Positions 38,028-52,125 of a stretch of DNA of 64,000 nucleotides are shown here, one piece after another. This DNA is from Aphis gossypii. Its lineage: Eukaryota > Arthropoda > Insecta > Hemiptera > Aphididae. The DNA is taken from the NCBI RefSeq assembly GCF_020184175.1, contig NC_065530.1:36867260-36931259 (forward strand). The letters run 5' to 3'. The notes under the pieces were generated by a model. The model was not told the origin of the DNA, did no database searches, and was given only the letters and a program-made list of their open reading frames with translations. Position numbers and translations under genes: made by a program. Each line of letters opens with the position of its first letter. Position 1 is the stretch's first letter.

Positions 38028-41000
38028 TTAGTTCAATAGCAGATTGGTCGTGGGGATAAAAGGCTTTTCTCTGTATGTGGATACATCTGTCTGAACGAGT
38101 CTGCAATAAAAAAAGAAAAAAGAAACATTGGAATGTAAAAAAAAAGTTTTGGTATAATGACGTCTAGTATTATATAATATTATATATATATGTAGATACT
38201 AATTTGTAAATTACTAACAGCAAACAATATGTTGTGAAAAAAAAATGTATAATCGAAATATTGTTGAAAAAAATTGTTTACATTTTTAATTTTCTTTAAA
38301 AAGTGTAAATTGAAACGTAAGTATAGTGTAAAACTTACCCATTAAAATGCGGTGAAAATGTGACCATGTCTTTGACGTGTACTTGTGCAGTTCTAGCTCT
38401 TGCCAGAATCGCCATTACTGTTCTCTTTGATGGAGTCATTGATACTTTGGCACATTCTCCAGACAACAGGGGACGTTTCCTTCCTGGAGTTTCCGTTAAT
38501 CCATTTGAATTGTTCGGAATCACATGTTTTTCTACATCCAGAAGATAAATGTATTTTGACTACTGATTTGTGACTATTGTTACTATTATCATTATTTTAA
38601 TAAATATAACAATTGGAATAAATATAAACTTTCGAAAAGATAAATCATTAAAATATTTATATTTTATTTATTTTTTTATCCATATTTTATTTTATTTTTT
38701 ACTACAAACAATTTTAGCAGCATAAAATATAATACATTATCATAAAACAATGCAGCCAAAATTTTGAAAATAATGTAGTTCATTCAAATTTATAATATTA
38801 AATGTATTTATTTTTAATAATTTTTTTTATATAATAGTAGGTTATGTATACATTTAAGTTATAAGTTTATAACTATTAAAAATAATTGTGTCAAATGCAA
38901 GGTGTTAACATATCTGAATTAATCGATACACTAAGTATTAATATGAATTATGTAAAATTTATTTAAAATTGTGAGCCCCCTTTCGACTTTTGTTAGACTT
39001 TAGACGGCTTAAAACGGAAAACCACTTTTTGCTCAATGCTCAAAGACCCACTTATTAAGTTGGGTAAACAGTGAGCTCCAATAAATCTGTCTAAACACAG
39101 CGGGACAGCGCGTTAAGCTATACAAATGTTATAATATACTGTATACACATATAAGTAACACAAGAAATACTATTCGTGTAAACTTTCGTCATTAACCGAT
39201 CGATTTTAGACAAACTATTCAAATAGGTAGGTCTACAGCAGTATACAGTACATGCCGTATAGTAAACGTAATCATAGGACGAGAATGAGAGGGTGTTGAA
39301 AACGGAATCTTTGCACAACTACAGTATAATGTAATGAATGCAGAGAAGTTCAGGCAACGTTGTATCCACAATTAATACTACTCAATCGTTGCAACCTTTA
39401 AATATATAAAATGTATACAACTGTATAGGTATACCTACTATTCATATAATATTATATTAAATGCAAAATACTAGACGATTCGTTATAGTGTGTCTATGTG
39501 CTTATATATCGTACCTGATACGTTAATTATCGTTTGATTAGTGTTGATATTGCTGTGTTTGGTGTGCACCGGCGAACATTCTCCAGTTGAATGAACGGCG
39601 CTGTAATTTTGGCGATTATCATCCACGGAATGAGACGAAGATCCGCTCTCGCCGGTTTCCGAATCGGTAGCGTCCCCCGATCCCTTCTGTAATATTTGCA
39701 TTTCCCACATTTGCTCTTGTCGTATTTCATCGTTATAATCCTGTAATCGGATGAGTGGTGTGTTCAGCAATCAGCAGTTACAATTTCAAATTTAATAATA
39801 TATACATGATATATCCGTAAACTATAAATTTTAGCGCAGACGGAAGTTGGTATTAATTAACAATTTACGAATGAGTTATTTAAGTCTTAAAACTCCCTCT
39901 CATCCCACCACTCAATAATATATATGTTATGTATGTATATGTTTATATGATATACTTTAAAATTTAAATGATTATGTTGAACATTTTGTTGAACAAATAA
40001 TGACGAATAAAATGTCTTTTTGAGTTGTTAACAGTCGAGATGGTATTACTGCAAGTCAATGGCAGGGTAAACGTAATTAAAAATGAAATGGTTTTTTAAA
40101 CATCAAATGCTGCGTTTATAAAATTATATCCTATGGTCTGGATTTTTTTCTCTCTCTTGTATTAAAGCGGTGAACTATCTTAAACGAGTTAACTGGAATA
40201 TATTTTTGTAACTCAGTTCCACTCAATGGTACACAGTACACATAAAAAAATAGCGACACTTGTCTAAAATCTCAGTTACTTTTAATTCACACCACATTTT
40301 ATTCAATTACTTTGAGCGTCGTTATATAAAAGAAATATATACCTATTATACATTTTTATTAAATTTAAGATGGATTACTTTTACGAATCAACCGAATTTA
40401 CTGCGATTACGTTAAATTCTTAAAATGTATAATTAACTATATTATCTATACCATTATTATAGTACTTGTAGATACAATACAGCTACCTACTATACAAATA
40501 AATGCATATTTAAGTATTTAAAATTGGTTTTAAACTTTCAAAGAATTAATGAAAGCACCAATGTGTTGATTTACATTGGTTTCCTTAAACAGCTTAAACG
40601 TGCGTAGTATGGCATCGACTAATTAATTATACTTAAGTAAAGGTACTTATACAGTTATATCTATACGGCTATAATAAATTATAATATTCTATATTGTACA
40701 ATGTACATAAACTGATTTAACTCATATCTTGAACATCTTAATTGATAAACCACCGTATTGTATAATAGCCTTATCTGAGTACTATAAGTAGGTACGTATA
40801 ATATACATCATTACATCATATATTTATATAAACAAATTATACTATAAGTTAGGCTTAATATGGTCAAAAGATGTAATATAATAATTTTATACAGATTGAA
40901 ATTTTATCAAAACTATCTTTATATATATAATTAATTATGTTTTTTATTTAAGATATTGGGAGGAAAATAGTAAAAATAAATTTATAAGTTTTAATACCTC

Positions 41001-44000
41001 CGTACGAGTTATGTAAAGGAAACTCAGTAGTATGTTAATAGATTTTTATTAAAATAAAAAACAAATTCTTCAACTACTTATATTTAATTAATACGTTTTT
41101 TTGTATATTCAATTGATAACGTAGTTATTATATTGGAATATTTTATCTGGATTATATTTTCAATTTTAAAATAGTTTTTAAAACTTACCGGTACTAAAAA
41201 TCTTCGGACTTCTGTTAAAGCATATGCAATACGAGCGTGCGCTTCTGCTGGAGGAGCAAAAGCTGTTATTTCAACATGAAGATCGTCTTTGAGATGAGAA
41301 AATTTTGGATCTCCTGAATTTCTTAGCTTTTCCTCCTTGAAATGAAATATAGGTAAATACAAACAATATTAATTAAATAATATTTCGTGTTTACATCATT
41401 AACTTGAAAAAATTAAGTTGTATACAATGTCAAATTATAGTTGTTATAGTACATTTATATTAAGTACAATATCATTAAATCATATGCATTGAACATAATC
41501 TATATACTATAAAAACAAGTCCCAATTTTCTGTCACGCATACAAATCTACACCGTTCAACGTATGGTCACCATTTTTTTTATATTTTACTATTTTTACTG
41601 TTATACCTGACAGTTTCCTGGAGGTTTTAGTATCACTTATATCATTTGTATCTAAACACACCATTTGGTGTGAAAGCGAAACGTATCTACGTGTTCCTAT
41701 ATAATGTGTATTTTCATTACATTTATTTCGAAAAGGGAACATAATAAGTTACACAAAATAAGTTTTAAGTCTCTCCTGTAAAATTTGAATTTCGACGTAT
41801 AGGTATTTATAATACATTATATATACCTATTAAAATAATTGTTTAAAGTGTATAGTTAAGCAATCGCCCACGACCCATCTCGGAATGTGTTTATTGAATC
41901 GACGATAAATCAATTATTATTGTCGATGTATATGAGATGTGACAACGGCTCGGTGCTTCGAACGGTTCAGCGGGGTTTGAAGTATAGATCACTGCTTTCT
42001 AACTATACTACTGACGTACTTAATTTTGAGACTCGAATAGTTAAGATGGATTAAAACGCATCCAATATAATAATAATAACCAATAGACAATTAGTATATA
42101 GTAAGTCAGTAGCGCGCTGATTGGATGTATAATGCGAAAACCCACAGAATGCCATGCCCAATGTTGTTGTTTAATAATCATTCATTATTATTTATATTCA
42201 TATTTTAACGACGTTATAATATATTTCCCGGGAGTAAGAATAATGATATTAATGTGAGAAAAATATTGTTTTTATTATCCATAAGTATATTTATGAGCAT
42301 TTATAAACACCTTAAATTGTTAATATTTTGTATGTAAGGTATTTAGGTATGTGCACTTTATAGCATTTTATGATCGAAATAAATATAAGACAAAGAAACA
42401 GCCTCACAATTTGCAAACAACTATCCACGAAGGCGGAGCACGCGGATGACAGCTATTATTTTATAAATGCAGTTGATTGATTACATTATTTAGAAAAACC
42501 TATACAGTGTCTCGCCGTATATGGCTGAGTAACTTATATATAGAAACTCGTCAAATAACATAGGTACACATCTATTCGCCTCCTAACTATTATTATTATA
42601 CGTATCAAAACTATAGTGTTTCACTATTTGAATATATTTAGAAGAAATTGATAATTCAACTATTCGATTACATATATGTATAAATTAGGAATTTTAAATT
42701 TTTAAGTAAGTACCATATGAAAAATAAAATTGTACCTACAATTGATTAATAAAAATATAGGTATTTACTATTTAGTTGAACACAAAACATGGTGACAACT
42801 TACATACCTATATACTATATTAAATCGTGATTGATTCCACTCATGTTTGAAACTATTGTACCTACCTAAGCAATTTATATTCTATGGCCATTAATTATAT
42901 TTAACAAAAAATTAAAAACTTGGTCAATACTGCACTTGACCCTATCATTCCATGCCATACCTATAATAACATATTATAATATTATACCTATAAAAGCAAT
43001 AATTATACTCAATTGGGTGTATAATAAAAATCACAGTGTGAAAAAAATGTTTTTAATTTAAAAAACATTTATTTTGTGGTATTTTATACTATATAATGAT
43101 TATGATTATATTAGGTACTATTTTGTTATTTTTATAAGTACTTAATGCATTAATGTTTAATTCCATTGATAATATATTATAAAGAAAATAAAACTTTTAG
43201 TAAAAAATAATTGGTTCTAAAAGATAATCACAATGAAATCTAAGATATATTGTTAAAAATCTTAACTTTAGATAGAAATAGTAAAGAAATCTATGTATTA
43301 CATAATAATACACATAAAATATTATATGATACAAGACCCTATAGTAAGTTTTAAGTCCTACATCAAAAGCCTCCTATTTCCGTACACGAATAAACTTTCA
43401 TATATCTACCATTACTTTTCCGTAGTTATATTGTTCATGATATTTAAACTTATTATAAAGTCACTTTTACACTTAAGTCTTTATAGTTACATTACGCTTC
43501 TTTTATAGTTCATTTTGTACAGTAGGATACTAAGAAGTAAGAGAGCAATATCATATCATTCTATAATATTTCGACATTCGATACATTAATAATTACTTAA
43601 TCAAAATCTTTTTGTACCTGACACTATATGTTTATACATCATATTATATAAATACACATTAAAAATACTCCAATACTAATATATTATTAAACATTTAAGA
43701 TAATTTAATGTTTACTTAATTTACCACTTTACCCTGACTGTTCGAATATAGATACAATCATGACTCATAAAGATAGAAATACTGCATTATACGTTTGTAC
43801 CTATTGGTTATCTATATAATGTGTATACTATAATTTAATTGATCGTATAACATATATAAATATATCATTTTAATATTCAGTATTTGTGTAATCAAGCCAT
43901 ATTCAGGATAGAGTGAGAAAGCGTAAAGGGTTAGGGGTGCAATGGTGCCATACCCAAGGGGCGAACATTTTACGATTAATTTTGATACTAAAATATTATC

Positions 44001-47000
44001 ACTAACAGCACTATATAACAATATTTGCAATTTATTTTAATTTATTCGTCACTTTGAAATCAACTAATTAATGATTAGGTATACTCGTTTTTATTCAAAT
44101 TGTTTCTCGTTACTGTATCAAAACGTGTGATTATCCAAATTTTATTTTAACATGACGTGTATGCATTGAATTGTGTTTATATATATTCCTATATCCCATT
44201 ATACGTTTAAACATATTTAAAGGAATCTTTATGATTTTAATGAAATTTTATTTTGCATTTTTTGACAAATTTAAGTTTTTAGAATATTTTTCATTATTTG
44301 TTTTTGAAGTAAACATAAAAATTATAAATACATAGTAAAAATGTAAAGTTATAATAAAAATCACCCTATGATAAAGGTACAAACTACGAAGTGATCAACT
44401 AGATAGTGAACGTGTAGAAGATATGCAAATATGAAATATTAGTCAACCCATGTTTTCATATCAACAGATAAATAAAATTCGATAACAATACTTCTATTTT
44501 AGTGTCTTTAATATTTTAAAGTTTATTCTGGAAAAACTTCACAATTTTTTAATACGTTTTCTTTGTATAATTTTTAAATCGTGAAAATAAATTTTTCTAG
44601 TAACTATATTTTAAGATTTTTAAGGCATTTTTGCATTTTAGAGTTGTACAATTCCAGCCCTATTCATTTTGGTTCATTAATATTAGTTCTTGTTGATAAT
44701 AATAATTTATAATATACATATTGTAGTATCGGTTCAATTTTAAAACCACCTTATATTTATACTTGTAATAATTTTAGCTGATAATAAATTATATTATATA
44801 ATATAAAAATACGGTATATACATTAAACTATTTATAAGCCTACGTCCTACATATAGGTATTGTGCATTTCTTTATAAGCAAGATAAGTGAATCACTTGGG
44901 AGGATGCTTTGTATTTGAAACTTTGAAAGCAATGATAAATCAATGCATTCGAAAAACATTTTTGTTCAAGGTTTTGCATTTGTCTAAAATTGATCATGAT
45001 TTTTTGAGAATTCTTAAAGAATTTAAAAAGTAATCTTGGCTCTTTTAGACTTTTAACAACAATCTATGTTCAATTTTCAAACTTTTAAAACAAGAATAAT
45101 ATTTAAAAATATTCGGAAAAACTAAAAAAAAATTAAAATTAATTACTCACTTCTATTATAATTTTTTTTTCGAGTGCCGTATTAAATACATATTTTTTTT
45201 TAATCATGTAAATGATTTATATACTAGATATACATATGTGTTTTAATACATTTAATACTTTAATTGCTCAACAGATTATTTAAATTATCTTGTTTTTTTT
45301 TTTAAATTTTTTTATAGAATGTTATAGGGGGTAAGTATATACGCTAGAGATTAGCCAGCCAGTTACCCAGAGGTCCGCTTGTACAGTGCAACATTCACTC
45401 TAATTCTAAATACTATATTCTATAAGTTTAGATGTACAATAAACTCAACTATTATGAAATCAAAATTGTAAATAAAACATTATTAATAATGTCCATGTTT
45501 TGTCAATAACAGACGTGTTTACATGTATTACAATTTTTAATAAATAACTTTATGTCTGATGTAAATCGTAAGAATGCCGCTACGAGTTTTGATTAAAATT
45601 TAAAACATATATAGTATACCTAATACCTATATATCTATATAATATATAGTATATTTAACAACGTACACAAAGCAATATATTATAAATAAAATGTTGTTAA
45701 AGAAAGGACCGAGATTATTCATTTCGATATTATTCATTTATACTATACTGGATGTGATTTTATGTACGCCCCGGAGGAATTACTACAGTTTTCCGTATAG
45801 TTCTATTATAAGTATACTTTTACAGCATATTGGTTATTATAATAATCGACCGGTATCGTAGAGGGGATGAAGTTCAATGATAAAATAGAACGGAAAAAAT
45901 AGTGCAAACGCGCAATACTGTGGTGGTAAATACGCATATACGAATATAGAATTATTATGTTGTATTGTAGATATATGTTCGTGTATAAATGTTATATATG
46001 CGAATACGTGTAGTAATTCATACGTGAAAATCGGATTTATCACGTGCATATGATATCAACCATATATATCGTTTAACTATATAAAAAAAAACCTCCATAC
46101 CTGGAAAAATAGCTTTTAGTTTTGGGTTAGGTAAATACTGTTGCCGTCGAGAATTGTGCACTTATACACAAACAATATACGCCATACAGTTATTTCAATT
46201 CCATTACGCAAGAAATTTGGGCTTATATTATATACACAACACAAGACTCCGGTAAATTAAAACGTGTGTCAGTAAAACGTTTTGTCCCGCTGTTGACACG
46301 CTTATGTTCGTATACACAATAATAGTTAATATAATTTCCCATCTTATTCCCTCAGGTAATCAAGCGTATTCGCCTTCCTCAACTGGAGCGTACACATAAT
46401 CAGTATACAATATATTTATTTAATCTATGTATGTGTTTGACGCACCCGATTTTACGCATATTATAAATCTAATGGTAGCTGAACTCTCGTGGTCTAGCAG
46501 CATAGAGTATAATATGTACGAATAAATTATACATAATAATAATCACTGACTAAGTGAGTCCACAATAATAATAATTGTTTACTCGAACAAATACCCAGCG
46601 ATATTAAGATCTTAGGAACAATAATGCAATTACCTTGTTCCGATCACGCATAGATCCACGACCAAGTATTGCCATTTTCGTTATGGTATCTTCTTGTAAT
46701 CTCTTCAAAGAATTGCCTTTTGGTCCTAATAGTTTCCCCACAAAATTAAACTGGAAACATACGAAACATATTATATCTTAAATATTATTTGTATACATTT
46801 TACTATTTTAGTACATAATTACAAACCCTGTTTTTATTTTTATAATTTTATTCTATCAATCGTATTTATGAATATGAAAATTAATTTGTAAAAAATATAA
46901 ACATAGTAACACGTAAGAAAATAGTTGTGATGTGTGTTTAATGTATGCTAACATTATATGTATACTCTAAGTTATTAGAATCGATAATAATGTACCATAT

Positions 47001-50000
47001 TATTTCATTTTGTGGTGGCTGTTGGTTATCAAAATTATTATAATTAAAAGCAACATAATATAAATGCATGCATAATATTATAGCTTTAACAAACATAATA
47101 TAACTTAAAATGTTCATAAGAGTATAAGACTTTACAGTTTTCTTGCCTACATTTTAGGCAAACTAATACATAACAAATTGAGTTTACTTCCATTGCCTCT
47201 TTTATAATATGAAATATTAATAATGCAATAACTGTATAATATATAATTGAATTAATATTTAATTAAATTATGTTTCAAATATTTCAACGTACATTTTATA
47301 AGTTATAATAATAACAATAATAATAATTTATGAATATTCTTAGTTATATTCTTAACTCGAAATAAAAATAAGATAAAGAACTCGCTACTGCTGTATAGTA
47401 GGATTCAAATATAAATTGTCATAAGGAGAAATCGCTATAATGGATTGGTTATACATTTTAATTCAATGATAAATAAAATGAAATGTTTAATTCGGTAATT
47501 TGAAATTTTTCAACTATATCTCATTCAATAAATAACTGAGGAACTTTGCTAATGAACCACAATATGATGATGTAAATAAATTCGTATCGTAATATAAATA
47601 AGTCTTAATTTTTTGAAAATGTAATAATATATAGAAAAAATAGAATAACTAATTATGAAAGGCTTTACAAATAACTATAATAGCGTATGAGTAAAAATAG
47701 TTGTATCCAATATCGTTAAAATTGAAACTAAAAAACTATTTTGAACTTAAATTCAAATTTAAAACTTTTTAATCGAGAAAAAAATGTATAAAGATAAAAC
47801 ATCTTGAAAATTAGAGTCAAAATATTTTGAATTTATGTTATATGTCTATAGAAATTAATTAAATAAATAAATGGTAAATATAAAGAGTAGATTCTTGATA
47901 GTTATTGGTTTTTACTTGTTTTTGAATTGTAACAAAAAATAGAAAAGAAAACCGATTTTCTCGAAAACTGCAGGTGTTGCATTGTTTTCTCACTGTTTTT
48001 CTGATTAAAGTATCTATTGATATTTTTCTACTTTTGATCCTAAAACTCCAAAGTACCAACTAAATTAAATGTGCTGTACCAGGAAAGAAACATTCATTTT
48101 TTTTTATAATATTACAGCAAATTTTTCGCTTTAAAACATGAATAGATTAAATTAACAAAAAGTAAAAATTATTGTCGAAAATTCGATCATTCTGCTCAGG
48201 TAATAACTGAGCTCTATTATTCTCAATTCTAGGGTTCTATAAGTTTAATATTTCTTAAGTTTATGCTGAAGTTCAAATGAGCACACAATGCAAATATATG
48301 TATATATATATTATATGCATAGTGCATTATATTATTATTAAATTATATATATATATGTATACCTAATGTATATTATATATATTATATATATTATATGTAC
48401 TATTGTTTTGCTCTGAAAAAGCATGTACAATAGGTTTATAAAAAATTATAACTGATTGAAAAACAAGTAATGAATTATAGTACATTCATATATTTTACTT
48501 AAGATAAATTAATTACCTACCTACTTAGTTATACATCATTTTTGTATGAAATTATACATTTATACCTACCGTTGGCATAAATATTTGCATTGTAAGACTA
48601 ACTTACATAACGAGCAACGTGTTATAATGAGAGCAGTATCTTTTATGAATATAAAATTTGGAGCGGAGGAAGAGGCTAATGTGATGGCGGACCCAGACGC
48701 ATACGATGATTATCTTATACAATATTCTGTTTACGTGCTACATATTATATTATATACTTTGCTGATGTGCGAAGTACTAAACTGATGTGAGTACATGTGA
48801 AGATACACCCCTATGGTTGATTAAGTTATCTACCGATATAGTTGTGTATAATCTGCAAATATTTCGAAAAATATATATATATATATTTTTTAAATTACCT
48901 TTTATACTATAGGTAACTTTCAAATACGTAGTGTATTCATAATAAAAAATTAATCGAAAAAATTAAAGTAAATATTGTATAGAAATTTAGATAGTTAGAT
49001 TCATCTAATTTTTATATTATATTAAATATCAATTTTTTAAATTCATATTAATAGGATTATATATTATACATATTACATTTAACAGTGTTTTAAATTTACA
49101 AAATAACAGATTATTCCTAATCTTGAGCTATCTATTCACGATAATATTATTTTCAATCTAGACAAATGTTAAATATTAGATATCGATATTCTTTCGAAAC
49201 AATATGAATATAATTGTTTAACAATGTGGTTACGATGTATCGACTGTTGTGTACTTATAGTTTGAATACAATATGTTATTGTGTTTGAAAGATCTAATTT
49301 ATATTATAACTATTTATATTAATATCTAAAAATCACCATCAATATTGATACCTATGTCATAATGTTATATTTCATGGATATAAATTATTAATTATAATCA
49401 ATAATCATATATAATAATTAATAAGTATTTCCTTTATCTATAATTGTAAATGATGTATCCCTAGTGCATACCTTTGGATGGTCTCTTACAGGTACAGCTA
49501 CCCTGATGGAAACTTTAATTGGCTTGTCACGGGTTATGTCCACCATTCGACGAATACCCTCCGATTTTCCTCCATTTCTAGTTTCTAAAATTATAAGAAT
49601 ATTTTTCTTTAATACTTGTTGTTAACAAACTAAAATAAGATTATGGATTTATTACACATTTTTGTATGGCTGTAAATATATAACAATTTAGATTCTGGGG
49701 AAATAAAAGAGTTCTTAAAATTTTAAAGAGATTAATTATATTATATTGATATATTAATTTTTACTTTTTTGTAGAAGTAGTAAAAATAATTGATAACTTT
49801 TATATAGTTTTGCCAGTTGTTTGAATATTTAATAAGTATAAAACGAAGGAACACTAAGTTCAAAAATCAAATGAAATAATTTTTAATGACTTATTTTTTT
49901 ATTGGAAGTAAGCAATAAAGTATGAGTTTGAAGAATTTAATATGAAAAAATAGTTAAATTTACAAATCATCTTGTTTAAAACTGAAATCTGAAATAAATT

Positions 50001-50855
50001 TGGTCGTAAACTCGTAATATTTTTTAAATGTTATTCCTTATTATTGTTTCTTTCCAATTTCAAAATGTATAGTACAATATTATGCTGGTTTAAATCGGGA
50101 CATCGAGGTGAGCGAAGACTAATGAATTATAGGTAACGACTTATGACTGCTCAACATGCTCAAATACTTTATTCTATCCTCGTATACTTTTTAACTGTGA
50201 ATTTTATCAATTTAGCATTTACACACCTAAATAATGACGAGTTAACATTTAAAAGTTTTAAATTAAATTTGTCACTTGTAGGTGCGATCCGTTTATATCG
50301 TTCAACACCGTGCTAGTAAATACACAAAACGTAATACTGTGCCAGGTACAGAATGTTAGTTTACGACTATCGTAAATTTGACTTTAGCACGCTAACCTGG
50401 CGCTACAATAACTACTTAATGCTATAGAAAAATGAGACAAAATCGTTATTTTTACTCAATATATACGATGTCTAAGACACGATAATAATTGAATACCTTC
50501 AATTACCTATATAAATGTAATTATTATGCTATGTTTATATTTATATTATTCATTTTTTGTGTTTTTACTTTTACAGTAGGCAATTAATTAACTATACACT
50601 ATATACCAATACCTCACTATCTGCATATTTATTTTTTTGTTATCATAAACAATTTTTTTTAAATATTTTCGTATAATTTAATATCAACACGAAAGATTAA
50701 CAAATAAATCCAGCTTCTTTAGTTAATAATTAAATAAATCATATGATTTAAAATTTTATAAAATTACCTGATTGAGAATTTAATTTATGGTTTTCACTTT
50801 TATTGCCGTGGAATTGATTCTCGTCGTCAACTTCTATAATATCCATATCTGACAT
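38028..50855 (-). CDS. KH-domain RNA-binding protein of the KHDRBS (Sam68/SLM; fly Kep1/Qkr58E) family
   Basis: STAR-type RNA-binding protein, likely nuclear and acting on splicing. Coding exons on minus: 50855-50768, 49584-49472, 46750-46634, 41335-41189, 39740-39515, 38531-38339, 38100-38028; total 957 bases, 318 residues, all joins in frame and GT-AG. Start ATG at 50855 (MSDMDIIEVDD). Exon 2 has the QUA1/KH lead (IKVSIRVAVPVRDHPK). Exon 3 has the KH core with GKLLGPKGNSLKRLQE, carrying the GxxG loop as GPKG, and ILGRGSMRDRNK. Exon 4 has the KHDRBS signature DDLHVEITAFAPPAEAHAR and VRRFLVP. Exon 5 begins DYNDEIRQEQ, as in Sam68, then a Ser/Asp-rich stretch. The C-terminal part has SMTPSKRTVMAILARAR and ends LLLN*. 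It lacks the RGG boxes and the Tyr-rich tail of vertebrate Sam68. The gene spans 12.8 kb because of introns up to 5.3 kb. Exact orthology within the family is not decided. Confidence 0.9.
41336..46633. other. 5.3-kb intron of the KH-domain gene
   Basis: Intron between KH exons 3 and 4. It is AT-rich, with a GC-richer patch at about 41870-42160 that includes a small hairpin (atcgacgataa / ttattgtcgat, about 41909-41937). Around 43915-43975 a short block (gggttaggggtgcaatggtg) looks like decayed transposon but has no defined ends. No nested gene is supported. Confidence 0.5.
46751..49471. other. 2.7-kb intron of the KH-domain gene
   Basis: Intron between KH exons 2 and 3. Mostly AT-rich, including a TA-rich palindromic stretch at about 48297-48400. 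A 79-codon plus-strand frame (48546-48785) contains an atypically GC-rich core (see findings) but no recognisable domain. Confidence 0.5.
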
Positions 50856-50933
50856 GATAGCGATAAATCATCCGTTTGAAATTTTATTTTACGATAATCT
50901 TTTTGTGATTTAATTACAGTAATTGATTAAAAC
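50768..50933 (-). other. Exon carrying the KH-gene start codon, with 5' UTR
   Basis: A good acceptor (cgatatttcag) lies at 50935-50934 on minus, 78 bases upstream of the ATG, so the first coding exon probably begins at 50933 and is preceded by a non-coding exon. A minus-strand gtaagt donor at 51980 suggests that exon ends at 51981. This is an inference from splice signals only. Confidence 0.45.
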
Positions 50934-51980
50934 CTGAAATATCGAAAGTTTTAAGTCAAATTTTTATAAAAAATCAATGTTGTATTACATATCTTTGTAT
51001 GAAACATGAGTGAGTAAATATTTATTTTGAAAAAAATTATAAATTATACTAATACATATTAAATATATATGAAGTACCCATCACTTAAGTACATAATGAT
51101 ATTAGTAGCAGAATATAAACCTACTTGATTTTAAACATTTTATAAATACTAACTAATAAAACAACAATTTATAGTTTCATCATTGATTCGCTACACCATA
51201 ATATGATACATTAAGAAGAAAAAAATAAAATAAAATTGCATCAATGAATTGATATATTATGTGATAGACGATGGTATAGGCTGTATTCAGTTTCAAATAA
51301 TTATCGGCTATGTTTACCCATATAATATAAGATATATACTATATAGGTAATCGTTTAAACTAGTATGTAGTTTTGCTAATTATACATACAATACGAACTT
51401 CTTTAAAATATATTAGGTATATATATATATATATATATGATTGAAACGTTTGTATACATTTTAGGACTAAACTGATTTTAAATACCTAAGGTCAGGTGAT
51501 TGATGATGGTAGTAAAAGAGCTAGAATGAGAATGGAATTATTATGACGACAATGTTGTCATATATAGTATATACAATTGATTACTATGTAGATAAATTAA
51601 TTTAAGTTTGTAAAAACTAATTTTTATACAGGGAAATTAATTAACAACTCAATAAAAATAAAAATACTTATGATTTATCAATTTTCATTCCATAATAATT
51701 TGAAGTTTTGAAAACTTAATATTATTATTTACGTACAAACTGAAAATATAATTACTTGATCAGCTTCACAAATTATTTATTATTTATTTTAAATTTTATG
51801 CATTTTAGTAACAAAAATCATATTTAATATAATATATATATAAATATATATATTTTTTATTTATATCAAAAATTAGAATAGATAATTATAAAATAATATA
51901 CTTTAATGATAATTATATAATGTCGTATATTATGTTGATATAATACAAAGGTATTTTTTACATAATTTATACTGACTTAC

Positions 51981-52125
51981 CAAATAACACAACAAATAAT
52001 GTAATATCCTCAGGACTCAGGAGTATGTTTCAAGTGATATAATTCTGTTGAAAAGTTAAACCTATACTAAACTTTATGAAAGGGCTGCTTTACGTATACC
52101 CTCGTCGTTATGACGATATCAACGC
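51981..52125 (-). promoter_or_regulatory. Candidate 5' UTR exon and promoter of the KH-domain gene
   Basis: The donor ttg|gtaagtcag at 51981/51980 follows a mixed-composition stretch (about 52000-52125, including gctttacgtataccctcgtcg) that is less AT-rich than its surroundings. It would be a suitable first exon for the KH gene. There is no direct evidence of transcription. Confidence 0.3.

Noticed and set aside
43812..44030. 72-codon minus-strand ORF in a KH-gene intron
   Set aside because: The GC-richer part resembles decayed transposon DNA, but the product has no motif and no element ends were found.
48297..48400. TA-rich palindromic stretch as an origin or structured element
   Set aside because: Simple TA repeats form palindromes by composition; nothing specific is seen.
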